Below are positions 26,122-34,158 of a DNA stretch of 64,000 bases, in pieces. Numbering within the stretch: the stretch's first letter is position 1; each line of letters begins with the position of its first letter. Where the stretch lies: positions 248,001-312,000 of the forward strand of contig CAVVUB010000008.1 of assembly GCA_963751335.1 (NCBI GenBank), read 5' to 3'. A program made the position numbers and the translations under genes. Origin of the DNA: Bog-473 sp963751335 (GTDB lineage Bacteria > Actinomycetota > Acidimicrobiia > Acidimicrobiales > RAAP-2). The notes under the pieces are model-generated. The model searched no databases, was not told where the DNA came from, and saw nothing but the letters and a program-made list of their open reading frames with translations.

Positions 26122-27441
26122 TCAGTGCGCGTGCGGAAGGGCCGTGGCGTCGCTCCCGGCGCCCTCGTTGGAGGCCCAGGTGAAGACGCCCCGGGCCATG
26201 GTCGAGGTGGCCCGGGCGGCCCGGGCGGCGAACACCTGCCGGCGGGCCCGCTGGACGCCCGGATCGGCCGGTGCGGCCAGCCATGCGTGCTCGACCAGGT
26301 GACCGGCCAGACGCAAGGCCCGGTCGGCTTCGGCCGCACCCCCGGTGCCGGCCTCCTCGGCCAGGGCCAGCAGGTGCAGGGCGCGGTCGGCCAGGACGCC
26401 CGCCCCGCCGGCCAGCTCGGCCAGCTCCGCCGCCAGGGCCCGCTCGGAGGCGGGCTTGAGGGTGGCCGGGTTCCCGTCCCACCAGCCGCCGTACTGGCGC
26501 CAGACCGTGTGCACGATGAACTCGGGCTCGTCGTAGACGGGCTGGAGGAAGGGGCGACCGGCCAGGCCCTCGGGCACGGCGACCGAATGGATGGCCTCGT
26601 CGAGGCGCCCACCCTCGTTCATGACCGCCAACGTCTGGTCCACCAGCGAGTCGAGCAGGTCCGCCGTGTCCGAGAGGGCGACGCGCACCCGGTCGGCGCC
26701 GATGACGGGGAACCCGTGGCCCGGGAGGAGGAACTCGGCCTCCAGGCTCAGCATGCGGCGCAGAGCGTCTGCCCACTCCCTCGGGTAGCGCTGCACCTTC
26801 TGCGGGTTGCCCGCATTGGGTGAGGCCCAGATGAAGAGATCGCCACAGCAGAGCACCCTCGTGTCCGCCTGCCACGTCACGGTGTGGTCGTCGGTCTCGC
26901 CCTTCTCGTGGCGCAGGGCGAAGTCGACGTCGCCGACCGAGATGTCCAGGCTCTCGTGATAGGTGCGGTCCGGGTAGCGGTACTCGGTGGGCCACTGCAG
27001 GTCGGCGAAGCCGAACTGGCGGCGGTTGATGAGGGTGTTGTAGCCGTTCGTGAAGATGTACCGGTCGAAGCGGGCCGGCAGCGCGTGGTGGGCGATCACC
27101 TCCGGCGCGGCCCAGCCCTGCTCGAGTGCCTCGGCTTCCCACACCGGCACGCCGAAGACGTGGTCGATGTGGCCGTGCGAATAGACGGCGGTGTGCAGGC
27201 GCTCCGGGCTCCAGGTGCGGATGTCGTCGTGGACGGTCTGGGCCAGCGGCGCGCTGCCCGTGTCCACGAGTACGAGGCCGTCGCCCGTGCGGAACGACGA
27301 GACGTTGGCGAAGGACGGGCAGAAACCGACACCGTTGGTGATCTCGACGAACCCGCCGAAGTGGTCGACCGGATGGAAGGTGGACGTGGACAACTCGCCG
27401 TTCCAGAGGCGGTCGGCGACGGACAGGACGTCAGGAGCCAT
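26122..27441 (-). CDS. Metallo-beta-lactamase-fold hydrolase of the alkylsulfatase type
   Basis: A 439-residue protein. The dinuclear-metal motif SHGHIDH is at residues 88-94, with ETDDHTV, CCGDLFIWASPN and LLPGHGFPVIG providing the remaining ligands. Residues about 285-370 carry the alkylsulfatase dimerisation helix region with YGGWWDGNPATLKP, a signature of the SdsA1/BDS1 group that hydrolyses alkyl sulfates. The C-terminal SCP2-like substrate domain of those enzymes is replaced by a short Ala-rich helical end, so the substrate may differ. It follows tatA on the same strand. Confidence 0.83.
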   Translation of the reverse strand: MAPDVLSVADRLWNGELSTSTFHPVDHFGGFVEITNGVGFCPSFANVSSFRTGDGLVLVDTGSAPLAQTVHDDIRTWSPERLHTAVYSHGHIDHVFGVPVWEAEALEQGWAAPEVIAHHALPARFDRYIFTNGYNTLINRRQFGFADLQWPTEYRYPDRTYHESLDISVGDVDFALRHEKGETDDHTVTWQADTRVLCCGDLFIWASPNAGNPQKVQRYPREWADALRRMLSLEAEFLLPGHGFPVIGADRVRVALSDTADLLDSLVDQTLAVMNEGGRLDEAIHSVAVPEGLAGRPFLQPVYDEPEFIVHTVWRQYGGWWDGNPATLKPASERALAAELAELAGGAGVLADRALHLLALAEEAGTGGAAEADRALRLAGHLVEHAWLAAPADPGVQRARRQVFAARAARATSTMARGVFTWASNEGAGSDATALPHAH

Positions 27442-27519
27442 GCTCCTCCCCTTCGGCGTGTGATCTTCGAGACGCCCACCGAACGGGCGTCACTGGCGGC
27501 GGCCCGGGGGCTCGCCGGT

Positions 27520-27738
27520 TCAGCTGCCGGTGGCCTTGTCCTCGGCCGGTGCGTCAGCCGCGGCGGACACGTCCTTGGCGACCGCACCCTTCTTCCCCTC
27601 GTCGATCCCCTTCTCGAACTCGGTCTTGGCCGAGCCAAGATTGCGGGCCAGCTTGGGGATGGCCGCTCCTCCGAAGAGGAGCACGACCAGGACGATGGCC
27701 ACGATCAACAGGTCGGGACCGAAAATGTCAGCGAGCAT
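27520..27738 (-). CDS. tatA: Sec-independent protein translocase subunit TatA/TatE
   Basis: A 72-residue protein with a single N-terminal helix (LLIVAIVLVVLLFGG), the hinge FGGAAIPKLARNLGSA and an amphipathic helix rich in Lys/Glu, the classic TatA layout. It builds the pore for folded, twin-arginine-signalled proteins. The FG after the helix is present. The Ala/Asp-rich tail is short. Codirectional with the metallo-hydrolase gene 78 bases downstream. Confidence 0.92.
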   Translation of the reverse strand: MLADIFGPDLLIVAIVLVVLLFGGAAIPKLARNLGSAKTEFEKGIDEGKKGAVAKDVSAAADAPAEDKATGS

Positions 27739-27839
27739 GAGGTTCTCCTTCGCCTTGGCCCACGTGGCGGTTCGAGTACCAGGTTAGACCCGATCTGGGA
27801 ACGAGGTACCGGCGGGCCTCTTGTGTCTGGTGTTCGGAG

Positions 27840-28244
27840 TCAACCGGCCAGGAGGATGCCCATGACCAGTGCCGCGATGCTCGCCGTCCCCGCCACCGAC
27901 CCCCAGAGGGCCAGCTGGGCCCTCGAGGTGGCCCTCTGGTGCAGGGCCGCCCCCAGCCCGGCCAGGGCCACCACCACGATCTTCACCACCAGCACCGTCT
28001 TCCAGGCCGTGGTCTGGTCCGACCAGGTGAAGGTCGAGACGTTCCAGAAGCCCGTGAGGACAAGGACGGCGTAGGCCGGCCAGGCCAGCCGGGCAAAGGC
28101 GCGGGCCAGCTCCTTGGGGGCTTCCACGCCGAGGCGTCGCGAGGGGCCGACCAGTCCGGCCAGCACGATCTGGCCGCCCACCCAGACGGTCGCGGCCAGG
28201 ACATGGAGGGTGAGGCGAAGGGTGTCGAGGCCCGAGGCCAGCAC
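27840..28244 (-). CDS. CopD-like small membrane protein
   Basis: About 134 residues with four hydrophobic segments. LHVLAATVWVGGQIVLAGLV at the N terminus, AWPAYAVLVLTGFWNV, TVLVVKIVVVALAGLGAALHQRA and ASIAALVMGILLAG match the CopD/DUF2269-like family of copper-resistance-D-related proteins; the HxxxxxxWxGG pattern could bind heme or copper. The GTG at 28244 follows the crotonase stop by 10 bases, so both are probably cotranscribed. Function not assigned. Confidence 0.75.
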   Translation of the reverse strand: MLASGLDTLRLTLHVLAATVWVGGQIVLAGLVGPSRRLGVEAPKELARAFARLAWPAYAVLVLTGFWNVSTFTWSDQTTAWKTVLVVKIVVVALAGLGAALHQRATSRAQLALWGSVAGTASIAALVMGILLAG

Positions 28245-28254
28245 GGGTGGTCCC

Positions 28255-29028
28255 CTACTTGCCCTGCCAGTTCGGGGCGCGCTTCTCGGCGAAGGCGACC
28301 GGGCCCTCCATGGCGTCGGCCGAGGAGAACACCACCCCGACGGCATGGAGGTTGATCTTCCAGCCCTCGTCCTCGGGTACCTCGGCCGCCTGGCGCATCA
28401 CGCTCTTCGAATAGCGCACGGCCAGGGGCGCGTTGGCCACGATGCGATCGGCCAGCGCCAGCGCCTCGGTCAGCACCTGTTCACCCGGCACCACGGTGTT
28501 GACCAGTCCGAGCGCGGCCGCCCGGGTGGCGTCGATCGGATCGCCCGTCATGGCCAGCTCGAGCGCGATGGCCATGGGCAGTCGCTTGGGCAGGCGGATC
28601 AGTCCGCCGGCCCCGGCGATGAGGCCCCGCTTGGCCTCGGGAATGCCGAACATGGCGTGATCGGCGGCCACCACCAGGTCGCACGCGAGCATGATCTCGA
28701 GTCCGCCGGCCAGTGCCGAGCCGTTCACCGCGGCGATGACCGGCTTGGGAAAGTCGCGCTGGGTGATCCCACCGAAGCCGCCCTTGCCCCGCATGATCGT
28801 GGGACCCTCGCCACTGCTGAACGCCTTGAGATCCATGCCGGCGCTGAAGGCCTTGTCGCCGCTGCCGGTGATCACGACGACCGAGCAGTCGGCGTCCTCG
28901 ACCAGGTCGTCGAGGGCCGTCGAGACCCCCAGGGTGACCGCGCCGTTGATGGCGTTGCGGGCCTCGGGCCGGTTGATGGTGAGGATCTCCACGTGGCCGC
29001 GGCGCTCGCGCAGTACTTCGTCAGCCAT
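28255..29028 (-). CDS. Enoyl-CoA hydratase/isomerase (crotonase) family protein
   Basis: A 257-residue crotonase. NRPEARNAINGA near residue 19, the oxyanion-hole strand AFSAGMDLKAF and AAVNGSALAGGLEIMLACDLVVA with the second oxyanion glycine are clear, followed by FGIPEAKRGLIAGAGGLIRLP. The position of one catalytic Glu is present (PEAKRG) and the first Glu position is in the ALAGGLE segment. It acts on an acyl-CoA in fatty-acid or side-chain oxidation; exact substrate unknown. ATG with GAAGGGAG upstream. Confidence 0.9.
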   Translation of the reverse strand: MADEVLRERRGHVEILTINRPEARNAINGAVTLGVSTALDDLVEDADCSVVVITGSGDKAFSAGMDLKAFSSGEGPTIMRGKGGFGGITQRDFPKPVIAAVNGSALAGGLEIMLACDLVVAADHAMFGIPEAKRGLIAGAGGLIRLPKRLPMAIALELAMTGDPIDATRAAALGLVNTVVPGEQVLTEALALADRIVANAPLAVRYSKSVMRQAAEVPEDEGWKINLHAVGVVFSSADAMEGPVAFAEKRAPNWQGK

Positions 29029-29098
29029 GGTGTCCAGCTCCCTTCGTCGATGCCGGCGACTCCGCCGGCGTCGGTGCGTGGCCGAGGCTATATGGGCC

Positions 29099-29881
29099 TC
29101 AGGCCGGAGGAAGAGGGGAATCGGACTCCTCGTCGGCCGCGGGCGTCGGAGCTGGCGGCACTGCCGGACTGGACTTGGGGGCGGGGAGCAGCGTCTCGAC
29201 CTCTGAACGCCGGACGAACACGACGGTGAAGGCAAAGAGGCTGCCGATGACCGAGGCGGTGATGAAGGGCGACACGGCCAGGAACGTGCCGGTGGGCAAC
29301 AGATCGGCCAGCGTCATGCGCAACCCGGCCTCGACGATGAGACCGACGCCCCAGACCGCCGAGAGGACACGGAAGGTGCGGCGCCCGATCGGCCCCTCGT
29401 GCAGCTCGTTGTAGGCGGCCAGCTTCGCCGGGTCTTGTCCGGCCGAGAGGTAGCGCCCGACGTAGAAGAGGGCCGGGCGGCGATGGGTGAAGATCGTGAT
29501 GATGCAGAGGGCGCCGAAGATGGCGGTGAAGAAGGCGTCGCGCACCTTGAGCATGTAGGAGTTGCCGCCCAGCAGTTCCGCGCTCAGCACGCCGACGGCG
29601 AAGCCCGAGAGGACGATCACGCCGACCAGGTCGATGCGGCGCTGGCGGACGAACTGGAAGACGACCCAGGATACGGAGAAGGCGCCCGCGATGATCAGGG
29701 CCTGCGTGTCCGTGTGCACGTGGCTGCGCACCAGGAAGTAGACCCCGAGGGGGAGGCCGGCTCCAAAGACGACGCTGGGCAGGTGTTCGCGCACCGAGGG
29801 GATCACCGGATGGCGGCCGGACCCGATCGCCGGCCGCCCCGGCGGGTCGCTGCCGTCCCGTCCGGCCGGACCGCGCTCCAT
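29099..29881 (-). CDS. VC0807-type membrane protein
   Basis: About 260 residues with six hydrophobic segments: LPSVVFGAGLPLGVYFLV, ALIIAGAFSVSWVVFQFV followed by RQRRIDLVGVIVLSGFAVGV, FTAIFGALCIITIF, the RPALFYVGRYLSAG block and two late helices. This matches a family of uncharacterised inner-membrane proteins (VC0807 type). C-terminal 40 residues are Pro/Ser/Glu-rich. The ATG at 29881 is chosen because an upstream in-frame ATG at 29938 lies inside the start codon of the divergent gene. Confidence 0.75.
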   Translation of the reverse strand: MERGPAGRDGSDPPGRPAIGSGRHPVIPSVREHLPSVVFGAGLPLGVYFLVRSHVHTDTQALIIAGAFSVSWVVFQFVRQRRIDLVGVIVLSGFAVGVLSAELLGGNSYMLKVRDAFFTAIFGALCIITIFTHRRPALFYVGRYLSAGQDPAKLAAYNELHEGPIGRRTFRVLSAVWGVGLIVEAGLRMTLADLLPTGTFLAVSPFITASVIGSLFAFTVVFVRRSEVETLLPAPKSSPAVPPAPTPAADEESDSPLPPA

Positions 29882-29922
29882 CACGTCAGGGTACTGCCCG
29901 CGTTTCTCGATAAATCTGCGCC

Positions 29923-29928
29923 TACAAT
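29923..29928 (+). promoter_or_regulatory. -10 box of the divergent hypothetical gene, probable leaderless start
   Basis: TACAAT lies 8 bases before the ATG at 29937, so transcription would begin at or next to the start codon. No Shine-Dalgarno precedes that ATG. Confidence 0.5.
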
Positions 29929-29936
29929 TGCTTTCC

Positions 29937-30533
29937 ATGACGTTCGTGGAACACCTGCTGGAGTTCCTCGTGGTCGTGACCCTCTTCGGCGCCGTCGTGC
30001 TGGCGGTGACCTTTTTCGTCGCCCGCAGCTACCTTCGCCGCCACTGGCGTTTGCTGCGCGGCCATGTCATCACCCGCGGGCTCGTGTCAGGTCTGTCCTT
30101 CCTGGCCGCCGGCCGGGAGCGCTGGTCGGCCCGGGCCACGCCCGAGCAGTTGAGCCAGGGCACCGCAGCCCGGGCGCGCCGCCGCATGTGGACCGCGGTC
30201 GAGGACGCCGAGATCGCCGTGGCCCACGCCGCATCGCACGATGCGCCGGTGGCCGAGCTGCCCACGGTCTGCGGCTCGCTTCGGACGGCGGCGTCCGAGC
30301 TCGACGGGCTCTTGCGCCACGAGCGCCGCCTGCCCGCCGGGGGCCGCCCCGAGGCGGTGCGCCACCAGGTGGCCGACGTGATCACGGCGGCGCGGGACGT
30401 GCAGTCGGCTGCGCTCGGAGCGGGCGGCGACGCCGCCGCCCCCCGGGTGCGCTCGCTCGTCCTGCAGGCCCGCGACGAGGTCGAGATCGTCGCGGCCGCA
30501 GTGTCGCGGCTGCGCTCCCTCCAGTCCCGCTGA
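29937..30533 (+). CDS. Hypothetical membrane-anchored helical protein
   Basis: A 198-residue protein without a recognised family. Residues 8-30 form one membrane helix (FLVVVTLFGAVVLAVTFFVA) followed by a strongly basic RSYLRRHWRLLRGH, so the bulk is cytoplasmic. Residues 65-195 are Ala/Arg/Glu-rich and predicted helical, possibly coiled coil, with AELPTVCGSLRTAASELDGLL and ARDEVEIVAAAVSRLRSLQ. Codon use matches neighbours. Divergent from the VC0807-type gene with a short shared promoter region. Confidence 0.65.
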   Translation: MTFVEHLLEFLVVVTLFGAVVLAVTFFVARSYLRRHWRLLRGHVITRGLVSGLSFLAAGRERWSARATPEQLSQGTAARARRRMWTAVEDAEIAVAHAASHDAPVAELPTVCGSLRTAASELDGLLRHERRLPAGGRPEAVRHQVADVITAARDVQSAALGAGGDAAAPRVRSLVLQARDEVEIVAAAVSRLRSLQSR

Positions 30534-30602
30534 GGCCAGGCCGAGCCGCCGGGTCGACGCCGCCACCGGCGCCGGCGCGACCGGGCCTGCCAAGCTGAGC
30601 GG

Positions 30603-32120
30603 ATGCCCGATGCGTCCGACACCGCCACGGCCACGGCCAGCCTGCTCGGCGAGGGTTTCCTCGCCGGTGTGGCCACCTCGGGCTATCAGATCGAGGGCGG
30701 CTTCAACGGCGACGGCGAGCCGCACAACAACTGGTGGGGCTGGGAGGTCTCGGGCCGGGCCGAGCGCTCGGGCTTGGCCTGTGACTTCTGGCGCCACCCC
30801 ACTGAAGCACTGGACCGGACCGCCGCGCTGGGCTGCAACGCCTTTCGCCTCTCGGTGGAGTGGGCGCGGCTCGAACCCCGGCGCGGCGAGTTCGATCAGG
30901 GCGCGCTGGAGCGCTACGCCGAGATCCTCTCCCTCTGCAACGAGCGCGGGCTCGCTCCCATGGTCACGCTGCTGCACTTCAGCCATCCGTGGTGGCTCGG
31001 CGAGGAGTTCTGGCTCCGCCCGGGTTCGCCCGACATCTTCGTGCGCCACGTCGAGCGCGTCGTTCCCGCCCTCGCGCCCTACTGCCGGCACTGGGTGACG
31101 ATCAACGAGCCCAACATCATGACCCTGATGGGCTGGATTCAAGGCGACTGCCCGCCCGGGCGCCGCATGGCGGCAGCCGACGCCTTCTGCGTCCTCGACA
31201 ACCTGCTGGCCGGACACGTCCTGGCGGCCGACGCCGTCAGCGCCATCCAACCCGGGGCCGCGGTGACCATGAACACCAGCTCGTCGTCCGTCTACGAGCA
31301 CGACCGCATGCTGACCGACCTCCTCTCCTTGCGCGCCGCCGGCATCGAGGCGGGTGAGGTCGATCGCTACATCGACGAGCGCCGTGCCCTGCATGACGCC
31401 GCCTTTCCGCCGCGCCACGTCGGGGAGGCGGCCATCCGTCGGTTCTTCGCCGCTATCTGTCCCTACGGGGCCGTGAAGGAGCCGGGTCAGGGACGCGTCT
31501 GGTCGCGTCTGCGCCACCTCACCCGGAGGAGCGCGCCCCGGCGGGTGGTCGACGCCGTGCACGCCTCGTCGCGCCCCCACCCCCTCGACGCCGTTTCCTT
31601 CGACTGGTACGACCCCGTGGCCAGTCACGCCCTGCGTCGGCCGCCCCGGCGCACCGCCTCCGGCTCGCTCGACTGGTCCTTCGGACGCGCCATCTGGGAC
31701 GTGGAGTCCAACCCCACCGGCCTGCGCACCTGGTGCGCCACCGAGTCGGGACTGCGGCCGGGGCTCCCGCTCTGGGTGGTCGAGAACGGGATGGCCACCC
31801 AGGTGCGCCACGGGACCGTGGTGCCTCGCGAGGACGGGACGGACCGGCCCCGCTACGTGCGCGAGCACCTCGGGGCCGTGGCGGACAGCGTGGCCTCCGG
31901 CGTGCCGGTGCAGGCCTACCTCCACTGGTCACTGGTGGACAACTACGAGTGGGGCACCTACGCGCCGCGCTTCGGGCTCTTCGGCATGGACCGGAGCGAC
32001 CCGGCCGCGCCGCGTTGGCTCGACACCGATAGCCAGGGCGACGACGCGGCGGGCGAGTACGCCCGCGTGCTGGCGGGCTTGCGGGCCGGCGACCGCTCGG
32101 TGCTCGAGCGGCCCGACTGA
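30603..32120 (+). CDS. Glycoside hydrolase family 1 beta-glycosidase
   Basis: A 505-residue GH1 enzyme, a cytoplasmic retaining beta-glycosidase. FLAGVATSGYQIEGG near residue 19 is the family start signature, the acid/base is E169 in HWVTINEPN and the nucleophile is E394 in LWVVENGM. NAFRLSVEWARLEP and YLHWSLVDNYEW (aglycone/substrate pocket Trp residues) are present. No signal peptide. Sugar specificity cannot be read. ATG start without a strong Shine-Dalgarno. Confidence 0.92.
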   Translation: MPDASDTATATASLLGEGFLAGVATSGYQIEGGFNGDGEPHNNWWGWEVSGRAERSGLACDFWRHPTEALDRTAALGCNAFRLSVEWARLEPRRGEFDQGALERYAEILSLCNERGLAPMVTLLHFSHPWWLGEEFWLRPGSPDIFVRHVERVVPALAPYCRHWVTINEPNIMTLMGWIQGDCPPGRRMAAADAFCVLDNLLAGHVLAADAVSAIQPGAAVTMNTSSSSVYEHDRMLTDLLSLRAAGIEAGEVDRYIDERRALHDAAFPPRHVGEAAIRRFFAAICPYGAVKEPGQGRVWSRLRHLTRRSAPRRVVDAVHASSRPHPLDAVSFDWYDPVASHALRRPPRRTASGSLDWSFGRAIWDVESNPTGLRTWCATESGLRPGLPLWVVENGMATQVRHGTVVPREDGTDRPRYVREHLGAVADSVASGVPVQAYLHWSLVDNYEWGTYAPRFGLFGMDRSDPAAPRWLDTDSQGDDAAGEYARVLAGLRAGDRSVLERPD

Positions 32121-32124
32121 GGGC

Positions 32125-32775
32125 TCACTCCGGCGACTCCTCGGTGCTCGCACTCGTCGGCGCCGGCCCCTCGAGCTCCCGCCGAGCCTTGCGGAGGTGG
32201 CGGATGACGAGCACGACGATGACCACGAGGATGAGGCCGAGCAGAACGTCCGAGGCGATGCCGGTGACCTTCTCGACGCGCTGGCCGACGAAGTAGCCCA
32301 GCAGGACGTAGAGGAGGCCCCAACACAGCCCACCGGCCGCATTGGCCGGGAGAAAGATGCGGTACGGCATGGAGGAGAGCCCGGACAGTCCGGGTATGAC
32401 GGCGCGGAGGAAGGCGGAGAAGCGGCCGACGAAGACGGCGGTCGCCCCGCGTCGCCGTAACTGTTCCAAGGCCGTGTCGATGCCGCGCTGCCGCTTGCGC
32501 AACGGCCCGAGATTCAGGAGCTGGCGACCCCACCGTTCGCCGACGAAGTAACCCACCGAGTCGCCGACGATGGCACACACGATGACGGTGGCGGTGATCC
32601 CGGCGAGCGTCACCCCGCCCTTGGAGGCCAGCACCCCTCCGAGGATGGCCGCCGTCTCGCCGGGGAAGACGAAGCCGAGCATGACTGCAGCCTCGGCGAA
32701 CACGAGGAGGCCCACCAGGACGTAGGCCTCCCACCCGCTCAGCGAGAGCAGCGGTTGGAGGAGCCGGTCGATCAC
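32125..32775 (-). CDS. DedA-family membrane protein
   Basis: A 216-residue DedA/SNARE-associated-family protein, a membrane lipid (undecaprenyl-phosphate or phospholipid) flippase family. VFAEAAVMLGFVFPGETAAILGG corresponds to the conserved E...PGE re-entrant loop, and FVGRFSAFLRAVIPGLSGLSSMPY is the F-x-R-x-x-P-x-x-R-like motif. The C terminus is basic then acidic. Convergent with the GH1 gene, whose stop is 4 bases away. Confidence 0.9.
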   Translation of the reverse strand: MIDRLLQPLLSLSGWEAYVLVGLLVFAEAAVMLGFVFPGETAAILGGVLASKGGVTLAGITATVIVCAIVGDSVGYFVGERWGRQLLNLGPLRKRQRGIDTALEQLRRRGATAVFVGRFSAFLRAVIPGLSGLSSMPYRIFLPANAAGGLCWGLLYVLLGYFVGQRVEKVTGIASDVLLGLILVVIVVLVIRHLRKARRELEGPAPTSASTEESPE

Positions 32776-32847
32776 GGTGCCGTGAGGACCCGGCCACGGC
32801 TTGCGGGTGCGCCGACTCGGGCGCCGGCGACCGGCCGCACGTGGCTG

Positions 32848-32919
32848 CTCAGTTGACGGCGCGTCGCGTGACTCAGTTGACGGCGCGTAGCGTGACTCAG
32901 TTGACGGCGCGTAGCGTGA
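32848..32919 (-). repeat. Three tandem 24-bp copies covering the 3' end and stop codon of the alpha/beta hydrolase gene
   Basis: Units 32848-32871, 32872-32895 and 32896-32919. Read on the minus strand each unit is eight codons, VTLRAVN plus TGA, in the same frame as the hydrolase gene; the most distal unit has one substitution (L to R). The functional stop lies in the first-read unit, and two more identical in-frame ends follow. Confidence 0.9.
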
Positions 32920-34012
32920 CCTCGCGTGGGGTGAGCTGGCGCCACCGGTTCACCGCCCGGCCCATGAATTCCTGGCCTCGGTTCAGGTGGGTGAGGATGT
33001 CGGCTTGACCCTGGGGCCGGGCCAGCATCCAGCTGTGACCTCCGGGCACCCACACGACGGGTGAGCGCGCAATGGCGGCGAACTCGAGCGCCGTGTGCCC
33101 CGGCGTGATGCGGTCGAAGCATCCCCACTCGTTGAGGATGGGGATTTCCTGCGCGACCAGGGTGCGGATCTGGCTGCGCTGGTCCAGCGACATGAGCATG
33201 CTGCCCACCGGCATGGTCTGGCCCAAGGTGCGGATGTTCTGGCGCATATCGGGCAGCACCGCCCGCACCGTCGAGTAGAGGCGTCCGATGGCCAGATCGG
33301 GGAGGTCGAAGACGACCGCGCTGATCATGTCGACCAGGGGTGCGACGTCGGGCAGGACCGGCGAGAGCAGGGTCCGGATGATGCCGCTGCGGTCCTTCCA
33401 GGCCGGAGTGCTGACCCCGTCGCGGTAGATCAGCCCGATGGTCCGCCGTGGGTGGTCGTGGGCGAACTGGACGGCGACGGCGCCGCCCATGGAGTGCCCC
33501 ATGAGGATCGCCGGTCCCGCGTCCACCTTGTGGATGATCGCCATGACCTGGTTGGCCAGGTTCTCGATGGAGACGTCCTGCCAGTCGAGCGGATCGCTCC
33601 CCCCGAAGCCAGGCAGGCTGGGGTTGATCACCCGCCAGCCGAGCTGCTCGGCCAGCCGGGCACTCTCCCGCCAGTACATGCCGCCCCCGGCAAAGAAGCC
33701 GTGGATGTTGACGGCCCAGATCGGTGGCGATCCCGGACCGTCGGGACCGTACGCGTCGACGTTGTCGGACACGGCGAAGCGCAGCCGGTGACCGTCCACC
33801 ATGATGGAACTGCCGACCATGCGGATGGTCGGGCTCTTGCGGATCTTGCGGGTGTACTGATCGCGGACGACGCCGAGGCCGTGCGGGGCGTGGCCGGCGT
33901 CGACCAGGGCGACCGGAGATGGCCCGTCGGAGGGTCCGACGATGGCACCGGAGATCTGCAGCTCATCGTCGGACGGAGGCTCCGCCTTCGATTTGAACCA
34001 CCGAACCGCCAT
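32897..34012 (-). CDS. Alpha/beta-fold hydrolase
   Basis: A 371-residue hydrolase. The nucleophile elbow GHSMGG places Ser at residue 174, the acid is D300 in WGCFDRITP and the His is H326 in VPGGHSWML. IHGFFAGGGMYWRESARL forms the oxyanion region. An N-terminal extension of about 70 residues precedes the fold. No signal peptide, so intracellular. Likely an esterase or C-C hydrolase; the substrate is open. The last seven codons and the stop are part of a tandem repeat. Confidence 0.85.
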   Translation of the reverse strand: MAVRWFKSKAEPPSDDELQISGAIVGPSDGPSPVALVDAGHAPHGLGVVRDQYTRKIRKSPTIRMVGSSIMVDGHRLRFAVSDNVDAYGPDGPGSPPIWAVNIHGFFAGGGMYWRESARLAEQLGWRVINPSLPGFGGSDPLDWQDVSIENLANQVMAIIHKVDAGPAILMGHSMGGAVAVQFAHDHPRRTIGLIYRDGVSTPAWKDRSGIIRTLLSPVLPDVAPLVDMISAVVFDLPDLAIGRLYSTVRAVLPDMRQNIRTLGQTMPVGSMLMSLDQRSQIRTLVAQEIPILNEWGCFDRITPGHTALEFAAIARSPVVWVPGGHSWMLARPQGQADILTHLNRGQEFMGRAVNRWRQLTPREVTLRAVN

Positions 34013-34158
34013 CGCGACACTCCAGTCCTGCGCCGGATCGGCGCGTCGTTCTCCCTACCGGCAGCCAGAACCGGGCCTAAAACCACCGTACCTGACCCAA
34101 CCCGCCGATCTGCAACCCGCCGCGTGCACGATGTCGCCCAGGCTGCGACGATGGTGCC

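Noticed and set aside
27760..27790. GGTTCGAGTACC-like stretch resembling a tRNA T-arm
   Set aside because: No acceptor or anticodon stem is found around it; it is the leader region of tatA.
32848..32919. Tandem repeats considered as a CRISPR array
   Set aside because: The units are contiguous without spacers and encode the gene end; no cas genes are in the window.
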